Shown here: piece by piece, positions 18,121 through 26,594 of the stretch
Layout: the number at the start of each line of letters is the position of its first letter
Numbering within the stretch: position 1 is the stretch's first letter
Made by a program: the position numbers and the translations under genes
The notes under the pieces: model-generated
What the model was told of the DNA's origin: nothing
The model's database searches: none
Seen by the model: the letters and a program-made list of their open reading frames with translations, nothing else
NCBI GenBank assembly: GCA_019894715.1
Contig: JAGXOA010000090.1
Span: forward strand, 1-38,499
Origin: Promethearchaeota archaeon
GTDB taxonomy: Archaea > Asgardarchaeota > Lokiarchaeia > Sigyniarchaeales > SOKP01
Length of the DNA stretch: 38,499 bases
Reading direction: 5' to 3'

Positions 18121-18489
18121 TTTATGCCAAATAATAATATGAAATTCATTATAAAAATATTATAATGGATTTTTTTTTAAAATTCTTAGCTTTTAAATAA
18201 TTTCTATTTTATTACCACTTTTTTTTTCTAATTTTAGATCAGATTTAAATATACATGATGCATATTAGTTATGTTTATCTGAATTGTTTAAGACATATTG
18301 AGTCACTTCTCAGATTTTAAATCAGAATTTCATCGATCTCCCAAGTGCATAATGAAATTAGTATTATGTTATAATATTAAATTCATTTTAGATTATCGTT
18401 GTTGTATGTATAAGTATAGAGTAAGATATTATTTGTTAAGAAAAAAAAATTGATAATTTAAATAATTTTAAACTAACTATTGATTTAGA
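18121..18489. other. Gene-free spacer, nothing recognised
   Basis: A 369-bp A+T-rich spacer between two divergent genes (the VOC gene on the minus strand and the exchanger on the plus strand). It must hold both promoters, but no single convincing TATA/BRE pair could be picked. No tRNA, repeat end or conserved hairpin was found. A weak imperfect palindrome around 18311-18332 (gattttaaatc) is not convincing. Confidence 0.4.
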
Positions 18490-19473
18490 ATGTTGGATAT
18501 TGTCATTGCATTTATAATTCTTTTAGGAGGAGTTGTACTAATTCTATTTAGTAGTAAACTAGCAGTCAAACATTCTGTTTATCTGGCTTCAAGTCTGGGT
18601 ATTTCAAGTTTTGTAATAGGAATTACTCTAGTTTCAATAGGAACAGATATTTCTGAGATTTTTAATTCAATTATTTCATCTTATTTAGGACATGGGGATA
18701 TAAATGTAGGGGATTCTGTAGGATCAGGATTGAGTCAATTAACTTTAGTATTTGGACTTTTACCAATTATCTGTGGAAAGTTTTTTGTTAATAGAAAACA
18801 ATTTTTAATAATTGGTTCTTGTGAAGTATTAGCTCTTATTTTAGTTTTTACCGTTGTTGAGAAAGGATATTTTACACATTTAGATGCTTTATTCCTTATT
18901 TTAAGTCTTTTTTTTTACATTTTAGTAAGTTATAATGTAACTAAGGATGAAATGGATAAAAATGTTGATGTAATGCTGCTAGATTCTTCTGATTCACTAA
19001 ATCGTAAGAAATTATATTATTTAGCGTTTGCTACTATTGGATTCTTGGGTGTTACTCTTAGTTCAATTATGATTATACAATCTATTATTTTTATCTCAGA
19101 CAAACTTAATATCGAGGAATTTTTATTCAGTTTTTTTATCTTAAGTCTGGGTACATCTCTACCTGAATTATCTGTAGATATTACTGCTCTAAAAAAAAAA
19201 CACTATAATCTTGCTATTGGTGATATTATAGGAAGTTGTATTGTTGATGCTACATTATCTATCGCAATAGGAAACTTATTCTTTCCTCAATCAGTTTCAA
19301 CAAATTTTGCTATCCCTGCAATAATCTACACTATAATTGTTTCTTTAATTGTCGTATTGATTGTATCTAAAAGACAAGTTATGGATAAAAAATCAGGTGT
19401 TTTATTTATCTCTCTGTTTCTTATTTCTATTCCAATTCTCTTTGCTTTTTATTCATCTATGCATATCTTCTAA
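18490..19473 (+). CDS. CaCA-family cation/Ca2+ exchanger
   Basis: A 327-aa polytopic antiporter with the two inverted alpha-repeats of the Na+(H+)/Ca2+ exchanger superfamily. Repeat 1 has SIGTDISEIFNS (49-60) and GDSVGSG (74-80). Repeat 2 has LGTSLPELSVD (220-230) and GDIIGSC (244-250). The ion-binding glutamates E56 and E225 are present. Repeat 1 departs from the canonical GTS(L)PE by reading GTDISE, and the following G-N-x-x-G-S-N is GDSVGSG, so ion selectivity could differ. There are about ten membrane helices with a short acidic loop at 152-170. Prokaryotic relatives (YrbG-like) export Ca2+ in exchange for Na+ or H+. Confidence 0.85.
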   Translation: MLDIVIAFIILLGGVVLILFSSKLAVKHSVYLASSLGISSFVIGITLVSIGTDISEIFNSIISSYLGHGDINVGDSVGSGLSQLTLVFGLLPIICGKFFVNRKQFLIIGSCEVLALILVFTVVEKGYFTHLDALFLILSLFFYILVSYNVTKDEMDKNVDVMLLDSSDSLNRKKLYYLAFATIGFLGVTLSSIMIIQSIIFISDKLNIEEFLFSFFILSLGTSLPELSVDITALKKKHYNLAIGDIIGSCIVDATLSIAIGNLFFPQSVSTNFAIPAIIYTIIVSLIVVLIVSKRQVMDKKSGVLFISLFLISIPILFAFYSSMHIF

Positions 19474-19630
19474 CCTTCAAATTATTTATAAAAAATTGGT
19501 AATTTCTATAAAATTCCAAAATTTATTCTGAAGCATGATTTTTAAAAAAGAAAAATGAAAAACAACAACATTGTAATCCATTTAAACAATAGTTCATTTT
19601 TTTTGGGCAATTTTCAAGGAAGAAGGAATA

Positions 19631-19656
19631 CATCACCCTTAGGGTGTGGTAGGTCA
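19631..19656 (+). mobile_element. Solo right end of an IS200/IS605-type element
   Basis: catcacccttagggtgtggt followed by aggtca matches the right-end hairpin (cacc..ttagggtg) plus the tagttca terminus of the other copies with one change. No tnpB sequence is left beside it. Confidence 0.5.
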
Positions 19657-19674
19657 ATGATGTAGTTGATTTTC

Positions 19675-20025
19675 TTATTTTGGTAAGTAAAACTTACATA
19701 TTGAACATTGATTTGCTCTTAATCTTTTTTCTGGTCCTAAAACAATTAGCCGTTCTTTCATTGATCCTCCACATTTAGGGCATGATTCAATAAAGTTTTT
19801 CTTTATAGAATTTAATACATTTTCAATTCCTTTTTCTAATTTTAAGATTTCTTTAGCATTTTCTATGATTTTATCTGCAGATATTTTGCCTATTCCTTTA
19901 ATCCAAGCCAATTCTTCAGTTTTTGAATTAGCAATCTCTTCTATAGATCTTATTCCTGCTTGATGTAAACGATCTGCTGCGATAGGTCCTATTCCTCTTA
20001 CTCTAACAAGTTCTTCAGACATCAT
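19675..20025 (-). CDS. Helix-hairpin-helix / zinc-ribbon protein
   Basis: A 116-aa protein with two tandem HhH motifs (VRGIGPIAADRLHQAGI at 9-25 and IKGIGKISADKII at 42-54) forming one (HhH)2 domain. A C-terminal zinc ribbon has C82-PKC and C106-SIC. The combination suggests nucleic-acid binding, as in accessory subunits of repair or transcription enzymes. The HhH sequences resemble those of Rad51/RadA and topoisomerase V-type domains; no catalytic domain is attached. It is preceded by a tandem ATG, and either is possible. Confidence 0.7.
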   Translation of the reverse strand: MMSEELVRVRGIGPIAADRLHQAGIRSIEEIANSKTEELAWIKGIGKISADKIIENAKEILKLEKGIENVLNSIKKNFIESCPKCGGSMKERLIVLGPEKRLRANQCSICKFYLPK

Positions 20026-20180
20026 TCATTCAAACCTAATATATAATTGTTTTATACTGAATTTGCTTATTATTTAATTTCTAGATTATTAGTTTGAGAG
20101 ATCAATAATTATTAATTATTATAATGAAACAACAAAAAAAAAATTTAAGATTTTTAAAAAGAAAATGAAAAAAAAATCAT

Positions 20181-20963
20181 TTATTCTAATTGACGTAATA
20201 CTCCATAATAAGTTCCATAAGCACCTAATATAGATAAAATACCACTTAATATTGAAAAAATAGTTCTAATTATCGCTATATTCAATGTATTTGATAAGAA
20301 TATTAGAATAATCACCGTATAAAGTGCTGTATTTCCTATTATAAAGACTCTCCATTTTTTCTTTAAATCTTTATCTTCAAATCGTCTATAAACTTTTACA
20401 GTATAATAATAACTTGGTAAAACTGCATAAAATATATAAATTGCTATAATATAAAAGAATAGAGGCCATTTCCAGGCAGGGAGCCAATTAGTTGTACCAT
20501 TCATTGTTATTCCTATATTTGGATTATAATAAATAAAGATTGACATAACTAAAGCTATACAATAGATTGCTGTAAATAGGATTTGTTTTTTAGTATTAAT
20601 GACTTTTTCTGATTTTAAGAGAATTAGTATAAATAATAGATTGAAAATAGTACTAAATGCTGTTAGGATCGTTGTAATAAAATTTAATATTAACACTACT
20701 GATTCTACAGCCAGTGGTGCATAGAAGAAATTTATGGAGAGTGCTATTGCCGGAATTATATACTGAAAACTGAATATGTAATTTAATCTTTTTCTATCTC
20801 TCTTTATAATTTTATAGACTAAATATATAAAAAAAGCGACTAAAAATCCTTGAACAAAATAAACTGTTATTATTCGAACTAGTGTGAGTGATGATTCTTG
20901 AAAAAGAATGTTGATCAAATTTTTATCACTATAACAAATAATTATCTTTAATATAATATTCAT
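20181..20963 (-). CDS. Seven-transmembrane protein of unknown function
   Basis: A 260-aa hydrophobic protein with about seven helices (approximately 30-52, 63-82, 86-112, 127-146, 165-188, 205-225 and 228-255). A stretch between helices 4 and 5 (NPNIGITMNGTTNWLPAWKW) is probably extracytoplasmic, and the positive loops (KRDRKR, RRFEDKDLKKKWR) are cytoplasmic. No catalytic or transport motif is recognised. It shares the general plan of the other 7TM proteins in this window but lacks any soluble domain. Divergent from the Hdr/GltD gene with about 160 bp between them. Confidence 0.5.
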   Translation of the reverse strand: MNIILKIIICYSDKNLINILFQESSLTLVRIITVYFVQGFLVAFFIYLVYKIIKRDRKRLNYIFSFQYIIPAIALSINFFYAPLAVESVVLILNFITTILTAFSTIFNLLFILILLKSEKVINTKKQILFTAIYCIALVMSIFIYYNPNIGITMNGTTNWLPAWKWPLFFYIIAIYIFYAVLPSYYYTVKVYRRFEDKDLKKKWRVFIIGNTALYTVIILIFLSNTLNIAIIRTIFSILSGILSILGAYGTYYGVLRQLE

Positions 20964-21061
20964 AACTTATTATTAATAAAACTTCTTAGTAATGCATAAT
21001 ATTTCATTGATACAATTAGATGGTTATCCTTATAAATAAAATTCATATTAATAATTATCAC

Positions 21062-21074
21062 AGTATATAAAAAC
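21062..21074 (+). promoter_or_regulatory. TATA box and G-rich ribosome site of the Hdr/GltD gene
   Basis: agtatataaaaac lies about 54 nt before the ATG, predicting a start near 21095 and a leader of roughly 28 nt. The leader ends with gggga at 21116-21120, an unusually clear G-rich ribosome-binding site for this window and too close to the ATG for a classical Shine-Dalgarno. Confidence 0.4.
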
Positions 21075-21121
21075 ATCAAAAGATTTAATAAATCAGAAAA
21101 AAATTTTGTAGTCTTGGGGAA

Positions 21122-23878
21122 ATGACAGAAACTACTTCTAATAAAGATCAAGATATTAAACATAAAGCTGCAGAATCAATAATAGCTAAAATAAAAGAAT
21201 CTGCAAATTATTGTTATAGTTGTAATAAATGTACAAATGTATGTCCAATGTCACATTTGGGAGTATTTTCACCTCGAAATCTAATTAGTGATTTAATCTT
21301 CTTATCATTAGATGAGGCCTTAGAGAAGAATAATATATGGTATTGTTTAACGTGTGGTCGATGTAATGAGTATTGTCCAATGACAAAAGATAATGTTGGG
21401 GTCAATATAGTAAATATTGTTAAAGAACTTCGATCTTTAACATCAGAAAATGAGCTTTTGCAAAATACATTGGTGAGTTGCCATCACACAAGAATATATT
21501 CAAGTCTTCCAAAACTAATGGCTGATGATAAAATAAAATTTACTAATAAACTAGGCTTTCTAAAAGGAACAGGATTGAAAATTAAGGATAAAGGAGAGAT
21601 TGCCTATTTTTTAGGGTGTATACCTTTCTTAAATGGTACTGCTCCTTGTGTTATTGGTTGTCCTGCTGGAGTTGATGTTCAAGGTTATATATCTTTAATC
21701 TCTGAAGGTAAATTCCAAGAGTCTATTGATTTAATTAGAGAGAAAAATCCATTACCATATTTATGTGGAAGAATTTGCACTTCCCAATGTGCCCTAAATT
21801 GTAATCGTCAATATTTTGATGATCCTGTAGCAATACGAGAATTAAAAAGGTTTGTATCTGATTGGGAAGTAGAACATCCTAATCAAAGTAAAATTAAACC
21901 TGTTGATCAAACAAAAGAAAAAGTGGCAATTATAGGAGCTGGACCAGCAGGATTATCGGCTGCTTACTTCTTAGCAAGGTTGGGATATAAACCAACAATC
22001 TTTGAAAAAGGGGATAAGACTGTAGGTGTTGTAAGATATGGTGTCCCTCAATATAGACTCTCTGATGAAGCTCTTGATCATGATATTGATTTTATTCAAA
22101 ATATGGGTGTTGAAATTATTTTGAATAAAACTTTTGGACCTGATCTTACTCTTGAAGATCTTAGAAATGAAAATTTTAAAACAGTATTTATTGCTGTTGG
22201 TTTATATATACCACGGACATTAAAACTTGAAGGAGAGGATTTACCTAATGTTCATGTAGCACTTGATTTTCTATTAGAAAGAAAGTATAATTGTGTTGAA
22301 AATTTAGAAGAATTTAAAAATAAAACTTTTGGTATTATTGGAGGAGGTGCTGTTGCTGTTGATGTTGGAGAAACTGCAATTCGCTTAGGTGCTACAAAAG
22401 TTGATCTTGTAGATATAGTCTCTAAAGAAACTCTTATAAACGTATTAAAAGATTTACATGATGCTGAGAAAAAGATCATGGAGTATCATTTCGAAACTTC
22501 GACAGTAAATATCACAAAAGAGTCTGGAGGAAAATTAGCGTTAAATTGTTATAAAATTAAATGGGGTGAACCAGATCCCAAAACAGGTAGACGCTCACTA
22601 AATAAAATAGAGGGTTCAGAATTTAAAATTGTAGTTGATCATATTGTTATAGCTATTGGTCAAGGGCTTGATATGGAACCATTAAATATAGCAACTGATC
22701 AAAAATTAAAAATTAAAAGGGGAAAAATAGTTGTAGATGAATTAACTTATGAAACAGGTATTTCTGGTGTATTTGCCGGAGGGGATATAGTTAATAATTC
22801 ATTAATGTGTGCTGCTGATGCGATTGGAGATGGTAGGGAAGCAGCATTTTCTATCGATCGTTATTTACAAGGAATTAATTTAAAGGAAGGCAGAATAAGA
22901 AGGAAAGATTTAAAAAGATCTCCAATACCAAAAAAGAATATTCAAGCAAATGCATGTCAAATAATGAACTTTATGCCAAATAAAGAAAGACTAGTTTGTT
23001 TTGATGAGATGGAATTAGGTTATACTAAAGATCAAGCAATAAAAGAAGCAAATAGATGTCTAAATTGCAATTGTTGTTGTAACTCTGATCAAATTCTCGA
23101 GGATTTTGATAAATCTCTTGATCCTTTTGGTGTTATGAATTGTAATTATGGAAATCAAAGCAATTTGAAATCGATTAATTCTCCTGATTATTTAGAAATA
23201 CCAAAAAGTGTCATTGGAATTCTTAACCAAAATAATATTATTCCGGTTGTATTGCAAAATGAAAAATGTTGTGGTCATGATATTTTAGCTTGTGGAGATA
23301 TGAATTCTTTTAAAAAACTTGCTGAATATAATGTAAAATTATTCAAAGAAGCAGGTGTTAAAAAAATAATCTTTAGTTGTGCAGAAGGATATTATACCTG
23401 GAAGAATGACTACAAATCTCTTTTTAAAAAAGAGGATTTTAATTTGGAGATATATCACATTACTGAATATATAATTCAGGAGAATTTAATGGAAAATATA
23501 ATTTTTCCACAGTTAGACAACATAAAAGTAACTTATCATGATGCTTGTAGACTTGGAAGGTTAGGAGGTATTTATAATGAACCACGTGAAATTTTAAAAC
23601 AAATCCCTGGTATTGAGCTTGTAGAAATGAAAAATTCACGAGAAGATGCTGATTGTTGTGGTGTTAATGCTTATATTAATTGCAATCAAGTGACCAAGAA
23701 TATTCAAAAAGATAGGATTCAACAAGCAATTGATGTCGGTGCTGAATATATAATAACATCTTGTCCTAAATGTTTAACCCATTTCAATTGTTATTTAAAT
23801 GAGAATAAAGAATTAAAAAAGAGAATTAATGTAATAGATATCACAAGTTTTCTTGGAAAAAGATTATTCCTCTTTTAA
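21122..23878 (+). CDS. Fused HdrC-/HdrB(D)-like Fe-S protein with nested GltD-like NAD(P) oxidoreductase
   Basis: A 918-aa cytoplasmic Fe-S flavoprotein. Residues 31-41 and 75-85 hold two CxxCxxCxxxCP ferredoxin sites as in HdrC/GlpC. A CCG (heterodisulfide-reductase-type) domain begins at EIAYFLGC (159-166), then breaks off. Residues 172-655 are a GltD-like module: an N-terminal Fe-S region (PCVIGCPAG at 175, LCGRICTSQCALNC at 214-227), FAD site GAGPAG (272-277), NAD(P) site GGGAVAVD (407-414), FAGGD (551-555) and a Cys-rich end (C647-C653). The interrupted CCG domain then resumes (EIPKSVIGIL, EKCCGHD at 714-720), and a second complete CCG domain follows (CCG 845-847, SCPKC 880-884). It likely couples NAD(P)H to a disulfide/thiol or quinone-type acceptor, possibly with bifurcation; the partner is unknown. 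Stand-alone, no HdrA beside it. Confidence 0.8.
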   Translation: MTETTSNKDQDIKHKAAESIIAKIKESANYCYSCNKCTNVCPMSHLGVFSPRNLISDLIFLSLDEALEKNNIWYCLTCGRCNEYCPMTKDNVGVNIVNIVKELRSLTSENELLQNTLVSCHHTRIYSSLPKLMADDKIKFTNKLGFLKGTGLKIKDKGEIAYFLGCIPFLNGTAPCVIGCPAGVDVQGYISLISEGKFQESIDLIREKNPLPYLCGRICTSQCALNCNRQYFDDPVAIRELKRFVSDWEVEHPNQSKIKPVDQTKEKVAIIGAGPAGLSAAYFLARLGYKPTIFEKGDKTVGVVRYGVPQYRLSDEALDHDIDFIQNMGVEIILNKTFGPDLTLEDLRNENFKTVFIAVGLYIPRTLKLEGEDLPNVHVALDFLLERKYNCVENLEEFKNKTFGIIGGGAVAVDVGETAIRLGATKVDLVDIVSKETLINVLKDLHDAEKKIMEYHFETSTVNITKESGGKLALNCYKIKWGEPDPKTGRRSLNKIEGSEFKIVVDHIVIAIGQGLDMEPLNIATDQKLKIKRGKIVVDELTYETGISGVFAGGDIVNNSLMCAADAIGDGREAAFSIDRYLQGINLKEGRIRRKDLKRSPIPKKNIQANACQIMNFMPNKERLVCFDEMELGYTKDQAIKEANRCLNCNCCCNSDQILEDFDKSLDPFGVMNCNYGNQSNLKSINSPDYLEIPKSVIGILNQNNIIPVVLQNEKCCGHDILACGDMNSFKKLAEYNVKLFKEAGVKKIIFSCAEGYYTWKNDYKSLFKKEDFNLEIYHITEYIIQENLMENIIFPQLDNIKVTYHDACRLGRLGGIYNEPREILKQIPGIELVEMKNSREDADCCGVNAYINCNQVTKNIQKDRIQQAIDVGAEYIITSCPKCLTHFNCYLNENKELKKRINVIDITSFLGKRLFLF

Positions 23879-23907
23879 TTTCTATTATCATTCTTTTTTA
23901 TAAATTA

Positions 23908-24519
23908 TTAATTTAGAAATAAAAACGAATCTGGTCTTTTTTGGATTTCTTTAGAATATTCTTGAGCTAATTCAAATAATTCTGGTTTTGAATATCTAAA
24001 ATTGAATACATAATCCTCTAATAATTTTTTAAAAATACTTTTGATATCTTTATTTTCATCTTCTAACAAAAAGCAATAAAGCATATTCAATATTTTACTT
24101 CTTTCGATTAATTTTTCAATTATTTCTTGATCAATTTTATTATTTTCATGATTTACACCTATGAGAGCATAATTCCCCTTTTTTGTTAGAAGTTGATTTA
24201 TTTTTTGGATGTGTTTTCTTTTATACTTTTTTATATTTTTTAGCTTGTCAGTGTTAATTAGAAGCAGTATTGTGTCTAATTTTTGAGGGAATTTTCTATC
24301 ACCAAGCATATTTTTTATTTTATCAAAAAGATAAATTTCAATTTTAAATAAAACATCCTTAAACATTAGAGAAAATTTAACTGTGTCATTTTCAATAATT
24401 ATCGTTCGATCTTGGTTCATATTTTTTGTACTATTATTTATCAGGTTTTTAATCAATATCTTGATATAATCTTTCAGACCAATTGTTCCAAAACTTAGAC
24501 TATATACTATTTTTTTCAA
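23908..24519 (-). CDS. Possible P-loop-less small-GTPase-fold protein
   Basis: A 203-aa protein without a recognised family name. Its element order resembles a Ras/Rab-like domain: strand MKKIVYSLSF, helix, beta-hairpin IIIENDTVKFSLMFKDVLF, a FDKIKNM stretch where the DxxG switch would be, strand DTILLLINTDKL (like the usual IILVFD), helix, strand YALIGVNHENN in the place of the NKxD motif, and a last strand/helix FLLEDENKDIKSIFKKLLED like the SAK region. The GxxxxGK(S/T) P-loop and NKxD are absent, so nucleotide binding is unlikely. Asgard genomes have many small GTPases, making a pseudo-GTPase plausible, but this is inference from pattern only. Confidence 0.4.
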   Translation of the reverse strand: MKKIVYSLSFGTIGLKDYIKILIKNLINNSTKNMNQDRTIIIENDTVKFSLMFKDVLFKIEIYLFDKIKNMLGDRKFPQKLDTILLLINTDKLKNIKKYKRKHIQKINQLLTKKGNYALIGVNHENNKIDQEIIEKLIERSKILNMLYCFLLEDENKDIKSIFKKLLEDYVFNFRYSKPELFELAQEYSKEIQKRPDSFLFLN

Positions 24520-24870
24520 AATATTTCAACTGAATTTTTTATAATACCTAAAATTTATTCTACAATATTTTTTTAGTATGTAAATATATAACCTTCTATT
24601 ATTATAAATGTTTGAAATATAGTATAGTTTATTGATTTTAATATATATTATTTCTGAATGATCTAAAAAAAAATCAAATAATTATTTATCAACTAATAAA
24701 AAGCTGAATTAAAATTAGGTGGGATAATTAGCATAAAATATGTTCATTATAAGGAATTTTAGGCATAAGATGAATTTAATAATTTTAATTTGATATATTA
24801 CTTAACTATCAAATTAAAAGTTTATTTTAAAAAAAAAAATCTAAATATTGAAAAATTAAGAGTTGATTTT
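24520..24870. other. Divergent promoter spacer, nothing else recognised
   Basis: About 350 bp of A+T-rich DNA between the divergent GTPase-like and C2-like genes. Several TATA-like stretches (for example taatatatatta near 24640 and gtaaatatataacc near 24580) could serve either gene. An open frame from TTG 24790 joins the downstream gene, but its translation is low-complexity and is not counted as coding. No RNA gene or IS end was seen. Confidence 0.4.
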
Positions 24871-25362
24871 ATGGCAAGAAGAATGTATATAAGAGGGAAA
24901 AAAACTCACGCAAAAGATGAAAGTTTTAAGAAAGATAATGTTGGAGATGAAAAAGAAAGATTTCAAATAAACATTGATTTAATGTCTTTAAAAACTTTAA
25001 AAGATTATGACATCGCTGGTTGGATAGGTGAATTCTATTTAAAATGTGATGGAGAGGATAAATTATTAAAATCAAGATTTCCAGACCATGGTGTATTAAA
25101 GCTGGCGAAACATCAAACATTTACTTCTAAAGCAGATATGACATTATGGAGTCAATTTGAAACCGTTTGGATAAGGGAAGAAAAAAGTATTAAAGTTGAG
25201 GTTGAATTAAGAGAAAAAGACCATTTAAAGAAAGATGAGTCTATTGCTAAGGAAATATATGAGATTCCTTTACCCCAACCAACAAAATATGTTATTTTAC
25301 AAGATAAAAAGGGAAATACTAAAGCAAAATTAAGAATACAATCGACCAGAACCCGATATTAG
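24871..25362 (+). CDS. Basic beta-rich protein, possibly C2-like
   Basis: A 163-aa protein started at the ATG at 24871 (MARRMYIRGKK). The open frame extends to a TTG at 24790, but that stretch is low-complexity. After a basic N-terminal tail of about 35 residues, the body is a beta-rich domain: FQINIDLMSLKTLKDYDI, WIGEFYLKCDG, LKLAKHQTF, SKADMTLWSQF, a strand SIKVEVELREKD with acidic/amide residues in the loop, then IAKEIYEIPLP and YVILQDKKG. The order (L-x-V-x-V-x-x-x-D, then IG/IAKEI) recalls C2 domains, which bind lipids with Ca2+, but the classical Asp clusters are not complete. A conserved archaeal protein of unknown function is the safe label. Confidence 0.5.
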   Translation: MARRMYIRGKKTHAKDESFKKDNVGDEKERFQINIDLMSLKTLKDYDIAGWIGEFYLKCDGEDKLLKSRFPDHGVLKLAKHQTFTSKADMTLWSQFETVWIREEKSIKVEVELREKDHLKKDESIAKEIYEIPLPQPTKYVILQDKKGNTKAKLRIQSTRTRY

Positions 25363-25427
25363 CATAACAAATTTCTAATTTTTTTATTAGTTGAAAATAA
25401 TTATCCAATTAAACAATAAGTAATTAT

Positions 25428-25688
25428 TTATTTTTCTTTTTTCATTAGTTCTTCTATCTTATCTAAAATAACATCCAAGTCAACACTATTAAGAAGTTTT
25501 GTTCCTAAATCAAAAATCGAATCAAGAAAATTAAAAAAGATGCCACTAGTATTTGGATCTTCTTTTATATTTGAAAAGATTTTTTTAATTTCTGCTTTAT
25601 TCTTAAGATGTTTTTCATTTAGACTTTCAGAAAAATCAATTGGGTTAGTTTTTGATTCATCACAACTTGTGTTTTGTTCATTATTCAT
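25428..25688 (-). CDS. Small acidic helical protein, last gene of the PlsC-like operon
   Basis: An 86-aa protein counted from the ATG at 25688 (the alternative ATG at 25700 adds four residues). Either start overlaps the end of the PlsC-like gene, so translation is probably coupled. The first 30 residues are Asn/Ser/Glu-rich, and then two or three amphipathic helices follow (EIKKIFSNIKED, FFNFLDSIFDLGTKLLNS, DVILDKIEELMKK). No domain recognised; it may bind the PlsC-like protein or the membrane surface. Confidence 0.55.
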   Translation of the reverse strand: MNNEQNTSCDESKTNPIDFSESLNEKHLKNKAEIKKIFSNIKEDPNTSGIFFNFLDSIFDLGTKLLNSVDLDVILDKIEELMKKEK

Positions 25689-26376
25689 GTTTAGCACCAT
25701 TATTTTTAGGTTTTCTTAAAGAATCAATTATTTTTATAATGCCTTCAGCGAGTTCATATCTTTGATCTCTATATTTATCTCTTCCTATTTTTTTTTCTAT
25801 ATTTAATGGAGTACCTATTTTTAAAACTAATCCATTAAAATCTAGCATATTAAAAATTTTTCCTTTCTTAATATTGATAGTCAATGGAATTATTGGAACA
25901 TTCACGCCAGCAGCAAATTTAATAATTGCTGACATTGCTTTTATTTGAATATCATAGTCTAATTTAGCTTCAGGGGTCATAGCAACGAGATCATTTTTAT
26001 TATTTAGATAATCAAATACTTTTTCTATAGGTTCCTTATCTTCTTTGCTTTCTGTGCTCCTAAACATTCCCAGCGTTTTTAAAATTGGCCCTATCATTTG
26101 ATTTCTCATAATCTTTGGACTAAGCATAAAATGAATCTGTCTTCCAGTTGCTTGACTTATAACAAATATATCTCTCATTACATTTTCACTAATTGTTGTA
26201 AGTATAGCTTTATTATGCATTGGGATATTATATTTTCCTTCTATTTTTAGATTAAATATTGTATTTAATCCAAAACCAGCAATTCCCTTAGTAATACCGT
26301 AAAGAAGTTTATTAAAATTATCTTTTCCGCCAATTTTATAAAACATATCTCTTTTTTCTTCTTGGATTTCTGTCAT
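25681..26376 (-). CDS. PlsC-like acyltransferase homologue lacking the catalytic His
   Basis: A 231-aa protein with the fold signature of 1-acylglycerol-3-phosphate acyltransferases: LKIEGKYNIP (43-52), the strand KAILTTIS (56-63), the region MLSPKIMRN (84-92), the TPEAKLD stretch (134-140) and VPIIPLTI (around 160). However, the HX4D box reads ENVMRD (64-69), so the catalytic His is replaced while D69 remains, and the FPEG box reads TPEA. It is therefore probably not a normal acyltransferase; lipid binding, another reaction or a regulatory role are possible. It overlaps the next gene by 8-20 nt and follows a 67-aa helical protein after 14 nt, so three genes form one operon. Confidence 0.65.
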   Translation of the reverse strand: MTEIQEEKRDMFYKIGGKDNFNKLLYGITKGIAGFGLNTIFNLKIEGKYNIPMHNKAILTTISENVMRDIFVISQATGRQIHFMLSPKIMRNQMIGPILKTLGMFRSTESKEDKEPIEKVFDYLNNKNDLVAMTPEAKLDYDIQIKAMSAIIKFAAGVNVPIIPLTINIKKGKIFNMLDFNGLVLKIGTPLNIEKKIGRDKYRDQRYELAEGIIKIIDSLRKPKNNGAKHE

Positions 26377-26390
26377 TTTTACCCATTATT

Positions 26391-26594
26391 TTATAGTTTG
26401 TACATAAATTCATTTACTTCTTCCATTCGTTTTTCATAATAATCTTTTAATTCTTTCTCAGATACAAATGTAGGAATCACTTTTTCAGTAAAGACATCAA
26501 ATAGAGTAGATAATTTAAACCTATTTTTAGCGGTTTCAAATACCTCTTCTCCAAAATTCTTTAGATTTTTTAGTATATCTTTTAATTCTTCCAT
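26391..26594 (-). CDS. Small helical protein, first gene of the PlsC-like operon
   Basis: A 67-aa protein (ATG 26594) made of charged amphipathic helices: EELKDILKNLKNFGEEVFET, NRFKLSTLFDVFTEKVI and a final EKELKDYYEKRMEEVNEFMYK. An upstream in-frame TTG would add three residues. No membrane segment and no known family. The position 14 nt upstream of the PlsC-like gene suggests co-expression and possibly complex formation. Confidence 0.5.
   Translation of the reverse strand: MEELKDILKNLKNFGEEVFETAKNRFKLSTLFDVFTEKVIPTFVSEKELKDYYEKRMEEVNEFMYKL

Noticed and set aside
20960-21163. Minus-strand 67-codon frame between the 7TM gene and the Hdr/GltD gene
   Set aside because: Overlaps the promoter and start of the Hdr/GltD gene and contains no conserved pattern.
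24790-24870. TTG-started N-terminal extension of the C2-like gene
   Set aside because: Translation is a low-complexity Lys/Ile/Tyr stretch; the ATG at 24871 gives a compact domain start.
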